Position numbers and translations under genes: made by a program
Assembly (NCBI GenBank): GCA_030847615.1
Contig: JAUMIR010000005.1
Coordinates: forward strand, 112,249,116-112,313,115
Direction of reading: 5' to 3'
Source: Gambelia wislizenii
Lineage: Eukaryota; Chordata; Lepidosauria; Squamata; Crotaphytidae
DNA length: 64,000 nt
Notes under the pieces: model-generated
The model's database searches: none
What the model was told of the DNA's origin: nothing
The model's input: only the letters and a program-made list of their open reading frames with translations
Shown: positions 23,217 through 33,219 of the stretch, piece by piece
How positions within the stretch are numbered: the first letter of the stretch is position 1
Layout of the letters: every line of letters starts with the position of its first letter

Positions 23217-23570
23217 GATTACTTACCTGTAACTGTAGTTCTTCAAGTGGTTATCTGTGAAATCACACAATTGGGTAAAACTGTGCACATGCAAAACAGC
23301 ATTCGGAACATTCTACAGTAGTTAGACAAAGATTTTTGATGGTAGCTCTGCCCACCTCCCTGTGGTATATAAATACCAAGCCTTCCAAAAGTACCTCAGT
23401 TCCATATCCACCACATAAACACCATCAACGAAACCAAGGAATGGCAGGACACATGAAGGGAGGATGGGCAGGTTTGTGTGATTTCACAGATAGCCACTCA
23501 AAGAACTACAGTTACAGGTAAGCAACCTATGCTACTTCATTGTGGTCTCTGTGAATCACACAATTGGGAG
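23217..23570 (+). mobile_element. DIRS-type terminal repeat fragment
   Basis: Inverted arms flank the segment: TTACTTACCTGTAACTGTAG (about 23219) and its complement CTACAGTTACAGGTAAGCAA (about 23506), each extending about 50 bp. TATATAAATA lies at 23366-23375 and CCTCAGTTCC about 20 bases after it. The internal sequence matches the terminal repeat at 13800-13960. After the right arm, CTTCATTGTGGTCTCTGTGAA repeats the sequence seen at about 13814. It looks like isolated DIRS termini without coding sequence. Confidence 0.6.
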
Positions 23571-23849
23571 TTGGCAAGCTACACCTGACAGATGGTGGGG
23601 GTGTCATGCACCAACCAACATAGTGGCTCAGCACCCCATAAAGAAACAATACACAAGACACACAGTGAGGTTCAATCAGGAAAGTGTGTACTGGGAGCTA
23701 AGTTGCATAGGACCAACCCCCCCCCCAATAAAGCATTAGGCACATTAGTAAACAAGACCCTGTGGTTACAGCAGGGCAAAGGCACATAGGTTCATTTGTG
23801 GCAAATAGCACATACAGGTTACCGCCAAGTAAAAATGGTGCCAGGTTAA

Positions 23850-24785
23850 GGCAATAATCTTTGAGAAATCCTTGAGAACAGGAGAGGTCCCAGCAGACAG
23901 GAGGAGGACAAATGTCCCCATCTTTTAAAAGAGGGGAAATGAAGACCCAAATAATTATCAGCCAGTCAGCCTGACATCAATACTAGGAAAGATTCTAGAG
24001 CAGATCATTAAACAGATAGTCTGTAAGCTTAGAAAGGAATGCCGTGATCACAAAAAGTCAACATGGTTTTCTGAAAAATAAATCATGCCACGCTAATCTC
24101 ATCTCTTTTTGATAGAGTTACATACTTGGTAGATGAAGGGAATGCTGTGGATGTAGTGTATCTTGATTTCAATAAGGCTTTTGACAAAGTCCCCCAAGAT
24201 ATCCTTGCAAAAAAGTTAGTAACATGCGGATTAGACAATGCAACTGTTAGGTGGATTTGTAATTGGTTGATGAGCTGAATCCAAAGAGTAGTCACCAATG
24301 GCTCTTCTTCATCCTGGAGAGAAGTGAATAGCAGGGTGTCACAAGGTTCTGTCCTGGGCCTAGTGCTATTCAACATCTTTATCAATGATTTGGGTGAGGG
24401 AATAGAGGGCATGCTTATCATGTTTGCAGATGACACCAAATTAGGAGGGGTAGCTAATATCCCAGAGGACAGGATCCAAATTCAAAATAACCTTAACAGA
24501 TTCGAAAGCTGGGACAAAACTAAGAAGACAGATTTCATCAGGGAGAAATATAGGATACTACACTTGGGCAGTAAAAATGAAAGCACAGATAAATGATGAG
24601 TGACACCTGGCTTGATGGCAGTACATGCGAAAGGGTTCTAGGAGCTCTTGGTGGACCACAAACTGAACATGAGTCAGCAGTGTGATGTGGCAGCTAAAAA
24701 AGCCAATGTGATTCTAGGCTGCATCAATAGGAGTATAGTGGGAAGGGATCAAGGGAAGTAATAGTGCCACTCTAAAATATTCCTC
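23850..24785 (+). mobile_element. CR1 LINE internal fragment (RT region)
   Basis: Broken RT coding sequence: VYLDFNKAFDKVPQD (about 24158, motif A), a region equivalent to GSVLGLVLFNIFINDLGEG (about 24345), and FADDTKLGGVAN (about 24423, catalytic box). It ends near SIVGRDQGK with no CR1 3' UTR, so it is truncated at both ends. Stops include one near 24277 and one near 24597. Confidence 0.85.
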
Positions 24786-24786
24786 T

Positions 24787-25370
24787 ATTTTACATGAGGA
24801 AACTGCTCATGTAAGGATTTTTTCCCCAAACTTGGAAAAAAGTACAACTGGTAATTAGAGTTGTAAGGCGAGGACTATTCCTGGTCTTGAGATTTCTGGG
24901 CCAGATAGAGAGATAGAGAGATAAAGACCTAGCAATAACTCCTCATAATATTAAAAGTGGCAACCCATGGTGATGTCACTTAGCATGGTTAAACAGCCAC
25001 CACAGCAGTTGCATAGAGTATGCCACACAAACACATATAACACACACACAAAGACACACACACCCCAAGTCTAACAAATGGGACCCAAATAGTTACACAT
25101 ACAATTCTTTTCACTTCCATACAAACTGCTAAGCACATTTTACATCAAAGCCCCAGGGAAATGAATGAATATGGCAGGACAGGGAGCAAAAGGACCAGTC
25201 CTGACAGTCTTCTATAATTTTAAGGTTTGGATAGAAGAGGGAAATTCAATGGGTCTTACTTGTTACCTATTGGCATGGCAAGCAACACAAGAAGACATTT
25301 CATTCTGGCACTCCTCCACACAGTTTCTGAAACCTATGTATTTGCAGTCAAGACATAGTCTGTGCAAAAT
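24787..25370. other. unassigned DNA with GATA and CA microsatellites
   Basis: AGATAGAGAGAT units lie at 24903-24926 and CA-rich units at 25025-25070. Nothing else recognised. Confidence 0.4.
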
Positions 25371-25374
25371 TTAC

Positions 25375-25640
25375 ACATAGTTGTTTTTCATGGAAAACAA
25401 AATTTATGTGCAGGATCCAGCATTTTCTGTGAAGGAAATACCATTTTTCTGTGCAGAAAATAAATATGCAAAGAATGCTGTTTTCTATGCAAATCAGCCA
25501 TGTGTGAATTTTGTGCAGACTAAGTCCCCAATTGCATCATTTTTCTGTGCAGGAAACGGCATTTTCTGAGCAGAAAATAATATTGTATGCTGCACCAAAC
25601 AACCACATGTAAAATTTGGGCAGAATAAATCCAGGGTTCT
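25375..25640. repeat. repeat built of short palindromes, copy 1
   Basis: TTTTCTGTGCAGAAAATA and variants (TTTTCTGTGAAGGAAAT, TTTTCTGAGCAGAAAATA, TTTTTCATGGAAAACAAA) recur four or more times, mixed with ATGTG(T)GAATTTTGTGCAGA and AACAACCACATGT. Each unit is a near palindrome around TGTGCA. Similar segments occur at 39530-39745 and 46440-46590. Family unknown; a MITE-like origin is possible. Confidence 0.6.
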
Positions 25641-26224
25641 TTTCATCAGGGTTTTTCAACATTCAAAAAAAAAAAAAAAAAAAAAAGTTCAACAATTCCA
25701 CAAGGATTTTGAAGTATTCTTTCTATCCCTAGCCCCAAGATTCTGAGGAGAAATGGATGAGTATGGCAATTGCGATGGAAAATGAAAGATATGAGAGAGA
25801 AAAGACATTGAGAAGAGCTCAGTCAGGGAGCATGAATTTTAAAAACAATGATAATGATAACAAGTAGAGAAGACAATGGAGTATAGAACTGTGTCTAATA
25901 CTACAGCAATCATTGAACAGCAGCACTGAAGCCACAAGTAGTAGGATGAGGCCTGTACCTGCATTCTAACTAGGTGTGCACATGAAACAAGGGACAGGGC
26001 TCCTGTTCCTTTCACAATTGTGTAGAAAAAGGAATTTTAGCAACTGGTGGCTTTTTGGTCATGTAGTCTTTGCCTGCTAAAAATCCCTTTTCTGTCTCTT
26101 ATATCCCAAAGGGCCCTGTTCCCTATTTCACCTGGCAACGCTAATTCAACCAAGTCTCATGTAGCAGCAAATTGGCCTGAAACCCTAAGAGGGTACCTGA
26201 TTTTTTGGATCTCATCCTGTCCTC

Positions 26225-26257
<33 letters not shown>

Positions 26258-26430
26258 TTTGGTGTCAGAATTCGATTGTATAGTTATCTCTTGGTTTATT
26301 CCCTTGTTTCCCACTGTTTGTGGTCCCGGACCATACGCCGCCACTCTCTTCCCCTAATAAAAACACATAGAACTACAAGCTGTGCTAACAATTGCATTGT
26401 GTACAAGATAAACATAAAGATTAAGTCTAG
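25641..26430. other. unassigned DNA with poly(A) and (ATT)n runs
   Basis: Poly(A) of about 23 bases lies at 25665-25686 and about ten ATT units at 26223-26254. No gene recognised. Confidence 0.45.
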
Positions 26431-26662
26431 GTTAATATGAAGAATGTTGGCAATAAAGGCTGCAATTTGCTAATGGCTGCAAATAGTTGGCACTATTGCA
26501 TGGGTCCAGATCCCTTCATTGCCCAACACTCTGTTGTCCAATGGACCATTGTTGGTTGCTACGGACCCAATCCTGGAGGAGAGAGCCCCTGGCTGAGCTA
26601 TCCTGCTCGACGCTCTCTCCTCCCCTGCAAACAAGTTGTTAACCAATAAATGGGGGTGCTCT

Positions 26663-26691
26663 GTGAACTTGAACTTGAACTTAAACTTGAT
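26663..26691. repeat. (TTGAAC)n hexamer array
   Basis: About four units of TTGAAC with one variant; its complement, AAGTTC, recurs at 41708-41742. Confidence 0.85.
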
Positions 26692-26853
26692 GGAGATTCC
26701 CCCCATTCCCTGCCTACCCAGATCAGGGCCCATGCCATCCACCTAGCAAATTATGACAAATAGGAAAATAAGCATGCAAAACTAACATATCAGGGAGGGT
26801 GAGTGGGTCTTCGGCTCCCAGTAAGCCAACTGAGGAGCCTGTGCCAGGGGCTG

Positions 26854-26863
26854 GCTTAAATAC
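26854..26863 (-). promoter_or_regulatory. TATA-like box in the terminal region
   Basis: Minus strand GGTATTTAAG lies within block A, in GC-rich surroundings. Terminal regions of YR retroelements carry the promoter, so this is a plausible but untested TATA box. Confidence 0.3.
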
Positions 26864-27689
26864 CCCCTGGCGCAGGTACCACGTCATCTGCCTGTGCTGG
26901 AAGCATGGTCAAAAGTCCCTCCTCCCCTCGACGGATGAACAGTTTGGGCGAGGGAGGCTCACCCTGATTGGTGGCTGCTTTTCTGCTCCTTCCTGGCCAC
27001 CATGCATGCCGGGGAGGAGGAGTCGGTAATGGTGGCCCCCATGCCAGGCCATGAGGCCATGCAGGATGCCAGCAGGATGCCAGGAGACACCAGCCGGGCC
27101 ACAAACAGCCCACCGGCTGAGCCTGTAAGCCCCCTTCTTGAATAAATTCTTGTCAGCAAATAGTTTTCATTGGCAATAGCATTTAATGATTGACGCATGG
27201 AATAATGAGACAAGGCACAGAAGATTGGGTTGAAATACGGGCCACTGTATTGTAATCTTACCTATTTATTTGTTTATTTCTTAAGGTATGCAAACCAAAT
27301 AGGGGGAGACAGCTGGAACAGATTGTGGGGGCAGCTGGAACAGATGGTCATGTGTGACCTATCCCCCAGCTTCCCTGGGTGACTCACCTGAACCCCGAAG
27401 GGGATCCCAGTACCTGGGATTCCCTTTGGGTGCCATCTGCTGGAAGGCCCGGCACCAGGTAGCAAATCCTCAAGCCGTATAGCTTCTGTGGAGGTTCGCA
27501 CACTTGGTGCTGGCCGCAAGGATGGCCTACCTTTCTTCTCCCCATCCAATAAGACGCCGGTACAGTTCAGTAAGGTCCATCCACTCAATTTGAGGTTGCC
27601 ATAGGTGAACGCCAGATCCTTGTCTCCCCTCTCCATGCCACAGATAAGGGGCAAGTGTCTACTTAGCCGCTATCCCCCACTAGGGAGGC

Positions 27690-28264
27690 CAGTATGGCCC
27701 TACCCCTGTCCGCATACCCTCAAGAAATAACTGTAGCCCCCTGTCGGATAAGTGGACACTGTAAACCCTGTAAAATTCCAGGCATTTATATGAAATTCCC
27801 GGGTATCGGATAAAATGGCCAATGCCTTCATCCATTGCATGGTGAACAGCCTTGTTCACCTTCTTTCAGGCTATGTCCAACTTCTTGGTGTCCCCCTCAC
27901 AAGGGTAAGTCTGTCATTGAATGATGTCTGACCAAATCAGGAAAATGTGCGGCCACGCCACCTTGATCTGTTGCATATCTGCGAGAGCCTGGAGGGTCAG
28001 AGCTCTGCCTTTCAGCAGGCCCAGGTCATTCCCTCCCAGATGTATCCCCAGGACATTGGGAGGAGGTCCACGACACTCCTGAAACAGCAAATTGATCAGA
28101 CCATTCCACTTCAAACCTTGCTTGCCAAGCCATTCAACCATGGCAGTGTGTCCGAGACCCAGCTGCGAATCCAGGTGGCTTTTTCTGACATGTCGTGCAG
28201 CCCAATACACAAAGCTGTGGCCACAAATCAATACTCGGAATATCATATCTGTAAAAGAGCACAC
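27690..28264 (-). pseudogene. SGNH-hydrolase domain of the Ngaro-like element
   Basis: The frame 28264-27914 begins near ILICGHS-like sequence: LICGHSFVYWAARHVRKSHL (Ser block I), then IHLGGNDLGLLKGRALTLQA (block III, GxND with Asn). A stop follows at 27914, and further frames contain KKVNKAVHHAMDEGIGHFIR and then YRVYSVHLSDRGLQLFLEG. In this last block the usual DxxH reads YSVH, so His is kept but the catalytic Asp is replaced. Members of this family are esterase-like hydrolases; the role in transposition is unknown. The copy is disabled by stops and by the missing Asp. Confidence 0.65.
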
Positions 28265-28299
28265 AGACAGTCACAGACCACAACATATCTAGTCAATAG

Positions 28300-29205
28300 C
28301 AAATTGGACATACATATCCCTTATAAGCACCCGACTTCCATCTTCCCAATTTTTTTATTGCCTCTGGGCACATACCCAGCTCAGCGGCAGTTGAGGCAGG
28401 CCCAATCCTAAATGAATGGGAACAAAAACATATGTGCCCAACCCCAATCATGCCAAACATTGTTGATGATTGACCAAAATTGATATCGCATCAGGGGAGA
28501 TCCATCAGCGTGGCAAAAAAGGGGGTCCAGACTGTGCAGGCCTCAATTTCAAATAATCCCTCAGAGCTGCTACAGGGTAGAGGGTCCTATCTTGGCACCC
28601 CTTAAATACAATACACACCCCCTTCCCCAGCTGATCAGTTTTGGATTGCCTAATCAGAATAGACACTTCCTTGGTGCCCATGCAGATGTCCCCCAAACTA
28701 AGGGCCAGACCGGATTTGTCCCGTTTAGAAGCGACCACCAACTCGTTGATGCGTAAGTCGCCGAAGAAAGCTGTAAGCGAAGCTGCATAAAGCAATAACA
28801 CCTCAAAAGGGATTGAACAAATATTGGGCCAAACTTGAAAAAGCCCTTTCAGAGTCACTGGGGAGAGGGGTTGCCTATTGTCTGTTGTTTCCCCCTCTGT
28901 CTAGCCCATCCCTCCAAGGCTTTCCTAATTTGAAAATCAGATGTGGTATCCTGAAAACCTTGTGCCTTACTCCAAAAGGCCAAGGCTGCCAACCTGGACT
29001 GTATGGATTGCGAGGCGAGGCCTTTGTTCCTAAGGAAGACACAGAAATGAAGCAGGTAGGGGACAAGTACTGGCCAAGTGTTGGGTAACCGCATACAGTT
29101 GCGAAATTCAAAAAATTCCTGGATAGCTCTCTTATATACCCTTCTGGTGCTAGGAGCGATGGAAAGGCTGATGGCCTTAACTATTTTGCCTGTCCAAGCT
29201 CCCAC
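28300..29205 (-). pseudogene. tyrosine recombinase (integrase) of the Ngaro-like element
   Basis: The N-terminal core-binding part lies at 29205-28855 (TGKIVKAISLSIAPSTRRVY, VPYLLHFCVFLRNKGLAS). The catalytic part lies at 28858-28505, with GDLRINELVVA carrying the first Arg (about 28752). Downstream, in another frame, SHSFRIG near 28416 gives the HxxR pair, and GRWKSGAYKGYV near 28312 gives the nucleophile Tyr. All four signature residues (R, H, R, Y) are therefore still readable. An in-frame stop near 28470-28505 and the frame change at 28858 break the gene. This enzyme would have integrated the circular element. Confidence 0.75.
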
Positions 29206-29252
29206 AAATTTGCTGGTATCGGATCTGGTATCTCGGTGGCTCCCGGTGCTAA

Positions 29253-29990
29253 TTACCTGAAGCGATCTATCTGCATGCGGGACAGATTATCGGCAATGCC
29301 ATTGTCCACCCCCGCCACATGAGTCACAGTAAACAAAATATTATACTTCAAGCAATGGAGTGTGAATGCTCTAACAACCTCCACAACTCTTTTAGATCTA
29401 GAAGTAAGCAAATTGACCACCTGGACCATGGCCATGTTATCACACCCAAAACGCACCGTGGAGTTAGCATATTCGCCTGCCCGCAATCTGACTGCGACCA
29501 TTATTGGAAAGAGTTCCAAAAAGGTCAGGTCGGAGGTGACACTGGAACTGATCCAGTCATCTAGCCACCGCTCGGCCCACCACCTCCTGCCATAGAAAAC
29601 TCCAAAACCCAGGGAACCAGATGCATCAGAGGAAACCTTAAGGGCATCGTGCACCCCAACTCCTCTTTCCAAAAGGAAACCCCATTATACTGCTTCAGAA
29701 ATATATACCAAATGTCCAGGTCCAGCTTAATTTCGCGGGTAACGCTTATCCGGTGATGAGATTGTGAAACCCCTGCAATGGCATCCCATAGGCACTGAAA
29801 AAGGTCCTGCCTGGTGCTACTACTTTGCATGTGAAGTTTAGATGGCCAATCAGCTCCTGAAATTTCTTCAGTGTGGCTTTGTTGCACCCTAGAAAATATG
29901 CCACCCTGTCCCTCAGGTCATCTATCTTACCAACTGGGAGCCTACAAAATTGGTCAACTTTATCAATTTTGATACCCAGGAAAGCCAATC
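29253..29990 (-). pseudogene. RT connection and RNase H of the Ngaro-like element
   Basis: The frame 29988-29746 reads FLGIKIDKVDQFCRLP and KKFQELIGHLNFTCKVVAPG, typical of the end of RT. The frame 29672-29253 reads KVSSDASGSLGFGVF, FLELFPIMVAVRL, RFGCDNMAMVQVVN and HVAGVDNGIADNLSRMQ, carrying the Asp, Glu, Asp and Asp positions of RNase H. A frame shift lies between 29672 and 29746. Confidence 0.75.
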
Positions 29991-30237
29991 AGTGACTCGG
30001 GCCCTTAGTCTTTTCATGAGCAAGGGGAACACTGAATTCATCCATGAGGACATGGAATTGTTCCAACAGGGAGCAGAACCAAACTCTCAGCATAGGAGCT
30101 GGCAATTCAGAGTTTCTGGCTGTGCCAACTGAGTCGACTGGCACGAAGCGTTGCCAGATCTGGCATTCTGCAACAAGTGCCTGCTCTGCGCCCTTTCCCC
30201 CAATGTGGGCCGGCCTGGGGACATAAATTGCAACCAC
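29990..30237 (-). pseudogene. short RT remnant; palm domain appears deleted
   Basis: The frame ends MDEFSVPLAHEKTKGPS, the stretch that follows the YxDD palm in these RTs. Only about 230 bases separate it from recognisable gag, although an intact element should have several hundred bases of RT there. I find no YxDD-like sequence in any minus frame of 30000-30450. The likely explanation is an internal deletion that removed the fingers and palm. Confidence 0.55.
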
Positions 30238-30239
30238 AG

Positions 30240-31200
30240 GTGTGAGTTAATGACATCCCACCTCAAAGTTGGGTAGGAGGCAGCCATTAACTGAAATGAC
30301 TCGTCATATTTGAGCCAAGCAGGGCCGGCGAAATCCACGTAAGCCCTGTAGGTAATGTCAAGGTACCTAATAAGGGCATAAGACTTGTGAGGCTGGCTCT
30401 GAGATACTATCCTAGTGTATATCAGGAAGCCTGCCAGCCAGTTAGACCATGTCCTATTGACATGTCTCCTTTTTTATCTTCTCTTTCTCCCTGTCATCCA
30501 ATTCATCTTCTTCCTTCTTGTCCAGCTCTTGGGTGAGAAGGGAGAACATGTCCACATACTCCCCTTTCAAAATCTTATCTTTTGTTGCTGGAGCCAGATG
30601 CTCACCCAAAGCAGGGGCCTGATCAAGGCCTAAAGGACTGTGGGGTGGCACCATTGGTGCTTGACAACCGAGAGGCGGGGAGCCAAGTTGGCTAAACATG
30701 TATGGGGACATTAATGGCAGTACAGACCCTCCACACTGAGGACCTGGATACCAACCATACATGGCATTGTACGGGCTCCCTGGGGGAGCGTTGGTTCCCT
30801 GTATGTTTGAGTCATTGGTACCATCAGGCTGGTCCCAAGGCCAAGCTAGCATGTTAGAAGTGTCATTATGTAATTCACTCTGAATCGGGGGAACAGGCAG
30901 CTGGGTCCCGCTGGGTCCCTCTCCAGGTGACTCCTCATCATCGAGTGCTTCACAGTTCACAGCATCCCCTTGCTCCTCCAAAGCCTGAATGTGAGCGAGA
31001 AGTTGGTTAGCCACATTGCTGTTCAGTCCCCCCACATTATCCATTAGTGGGTACTTTGGAGGCCTCGGTAGGCATGCCTCCTCTAAATCCTGCAGACGAT
31101 CCAAAATTTGTTGTAAGACACCCTCCACTTGATTGCAAGGGTGGGTGGGTTCCGCAGGCTGTTTACCCTTAACCCCTCTCTTGCACTTTCTGGGAGCGAT
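30240..31200 (-). pseudogene. gag of the Ngaro-like element
   Basis: The main frame (31128-30454, 224 aa) starts with a coiled-coil-like MEGVLQQILDRLQDLEEA and ends in an acidic and lysine-rich stretch (EKEKIKKE) before a stop at 30454. A second frame (30338 downwards) continues with YVDFAGPAWLKYDESFQLMA and LRWDVINSHLWLQF, matching the conserved gag part of YR retroelements. The upstream sequence includes KCKRGVKGK, so the true start may lie up to about 31200. Confidence 0.55.
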
Positions 31201-31234
31201 GTATCACAAGTAAAAGTCACGAAAAGTCCAAAAA

Positions 31235-31600
31235 CCACCAGAGCAACTAAAAGGCAACTAGGAAATAACTAAAAGTTCCAAGCATAACTAAAAGTAATTC
31301 TAATAGTAGTTCTAAAAAGAAATTCTAAAAGTAACTAAAATTAACTACAAAAGTAATTCTAAAAGTAACTAAAAGTAAATCTAATAGTAGTTCTAAAACA
31401 TAATTCCAAAAGTAATTCCAAAAGTAAATCTAAAAGTAACTGAATGTAATTCTAAACATAATTTCAAAAGTAACTAAAAGTAATTCCAAAAGTAACAAAA
31501 ACTAACTACAAAATTAACTAAAAGTAATTCTAAATGTAGCTAAAAGTAAATCCAGAAGTAATACCAAAATAACTTAAAATAATTCTAGACGTAACCAATG
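31235..31600. repeat. AT-rich array of about 10-12 bp units
   Basis: Units such as TAACTAAAAG and TAATTCTAAAAG recur some 30 times with many variants. On the element's coding strand this lies just upstream of gag, in the presumed 5' leader. Confidence 0.85.
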
Positions 31601-31654
31601 CAGGCTGGAACAGAATGCCTTGGTAAACCAGAAGAGAGGTGGGGTCGGGGTGAG

Positions 31655-32605
31655 GTGGCCACATGGAGGGAGCTTTGTGGAGAGTGGAAAGTGAGGGGAG
31701 AGTGATCAGGGCTGAGGAGGCCCAGGGGGGCAGGAGGCTGCGGAGGCCTAAAAGCAACCGCGGAGGCCTGGGTGAGCAATCGGGGCCAAGGGTGCAGAGG
31801 CCACAGAGGCCCAAAAGCAGCTGCAGAGCAAGCCACATGGAGGGCCGAGGCAGCCGCTGAGTGGAGGGGGGCAGGAGGCCACAGAGGCCCAAAAAGCAAC
31901 CATGGAGTCCCAGGCGCTGGCCATGTGGAGGGCTGAGGCAGTTGCCAGAGGCCCAGGTGAGCGGTGGGGGGGCGGAGGCCCAGGGGCCAGCCACGTGGAG
32001 GGCCAAGGCAGCCACCAGAGGCCTGGGTGAGTGGCGGGGGGAAGGAGGCCACAGAGGCCCAAAAGTGGCCACGGAGGCCCGGGCAAGTGGCGGGTGTGTA
32101 GGAGGCTGCAGAGGCCCAAAAGCAGCCACAGAGGCCCAGGTGCCGGCCATATGGAGGGCCGAGGCAGCCGCTGGAGGCCCAGGCAAGTAGCGGGGGGGCA
32201 CGGAGGCCTGGGCACCAGCCACGTGGAGGGCTGAGGCAGCTGCCAGAGGCCTGGGCAAGCGGCGGGGTGGCGCGGAGGCCAAGGTGCTGGCCACATGGAG
32301 GGCCAAGGCAGCCGGCAGAGGCCTGGGCGAGCATGGGGGGAGGAGGCTGCGGAGGCCCAAAAGCAGCCTGGGGGAGCGATAAGGGCTAAGGGGGTGTGAT
32401 CAGGGGCCGAGAGGGTATAGTGAAGGGCTGCGGCACTGGAGGCCACATGGAGGGCCGAGGTAGCCGCCGGAGGCCCGGGCAAGCGATCGGGAAGCGATCA
32501 GGGGCCGAGAGGCCCAAAAGCAGCCGTGGAGGCCCAAAAGCAGCCGCAGAGGCCCGGGGGAGCAATCAGGGACCAGTGAACAGCCACGGCACCGGAGGGG
32601 GAAGC
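31655..32605. repeat. GC-rich minisatellite
   Basis: Units of variable length contain GAGGCCCAAAAGCAGCC, CCACATGGAGGGC(C/T)GAGG and GCCAGAGGCC(C/T)GGGCGAGC-type text. All six frames are partly open, giving proline/leucine-rich frames of up to 276 aa on the minus strand that have no independent support as genes. Confidence 0.9.
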
Positions 32606-32639
32606 CAATGAAACTAAAATAAATTGTGATAGCAACAAA

Positions 32640-32775
32640 AAACCCAATAAGAAGCCAATTTTCAATCAATTCTCAGTCAATTTAATTAATCAATTTCTAG
32701 TCAATTCAGTCAAAGAACACTAAATTCAATTGAATCACAAATCAAAGCCAATTTTGTTGAAATTAATTACAATTA
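32640..32775. repeat. degenerate TCAATT-rich array
   Basis: Repeats of (A)ATCAATT, TCAGTCAATT and CAATTTCTAG-type units lie directly beyond the GC-rich minisatellite. Confidence 0.6.
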
Positions 32776-33090
32776 TGTGGAGGCCAGGGGCGGCAAAGGG
32801 TAAAATAGGCCCTGCCGTAACCCCGCCCCTGCCTCCTCCTAGCCAGGGCGTGCCTACCCCCTGGCCAACCCCTGTGCTCATCTCCCCCATGTCTACCATT
32901 CTTAAGATCTGGAAGGGGTGTATGTCTTATTCAGTTTTCAGAATTTCATAGTGTTTTTTAGGGGAAGATGAAATGGAAAACATTCTGTACAACTGAACTA
33001 ATTACATCTCTAATGATTTGGATAAGTGAGATCACCTTATGTGACTGAAAATGTAATAATACTTTTCTGAATAAATTTTAATTTTTTTAA

Positions 33091-33132
33091 TACACATGCG
33101 CATGCGCACGCGCACGCACACACACACACAAC
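33091..33132. repeat. alternating purine-pyrimidine tract
   Basis: ACACATGCGCATGCGCACGC-type sequence passes into (CA)n. The alternation with GC steps is the kind that can form left-handed DNA. Confidence 0.85.
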
Positions 33133-33219
33133 TCTAAAATTCCTGATTTATACTGTCTGCTAATTAGGAAACTTGTCTATTTGAACAGCTATGCAAGCCC
33201 AGAAAACCCCAAATGTGTG

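Larger units (their letters stand above)
26430..27250. repeat. terminal region of the Ngaro-like element
   Basis: Two blocks recur near 41.3-42.0 kb. Block B (26440-26700) is the inverted form of 41710-41970, sharing GGGGAGGAGAGAG, GTTGGGCAATGA and a TTGAAC hexamer array. Block A (26860-27140) matches 41380-41610 in the same orientation, sharing GCTCCTTCCTGGCCAC and GTAAGCCCCCTTCTTGA. The opposite relative orientation of the blocks at the two loci means one has been rearranged. Confidence 0.65.
26430..32900 (-). mobile_element. Ngaro-like tyrosine-recombinase retroelement encoding an SGNH hydrolase
   Basis: On the minus strand the order is gag (31200 to 30240), RT remnant (30237 to 29990), RNase H (29990 to 29253), tyrosine recombinase (29205 to 28300), SGNH hydrolase (28264 to 27690) and a terminal region (27250 to 26430). 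Hydrolase-bearing elements of this order are known from the Ngaro group of YR retroelements, which integrate by recombinase and make no target duplication. The 5' side carries an AT-rich array and a GC-rich minisatellite. The 5' limit near 32900 is inferred from the end of these arrays and is uncertain. Confidence 0.7.

Noticed and set aside
31530..32482. Long minus-strand open frames (up to 276 aa) rich in Pro, Leu and Ala
   Set aside because: They are translations of the GC-rich minisatellite; several frames are open at once with the same repeated text, so they are not evidence of a gene.
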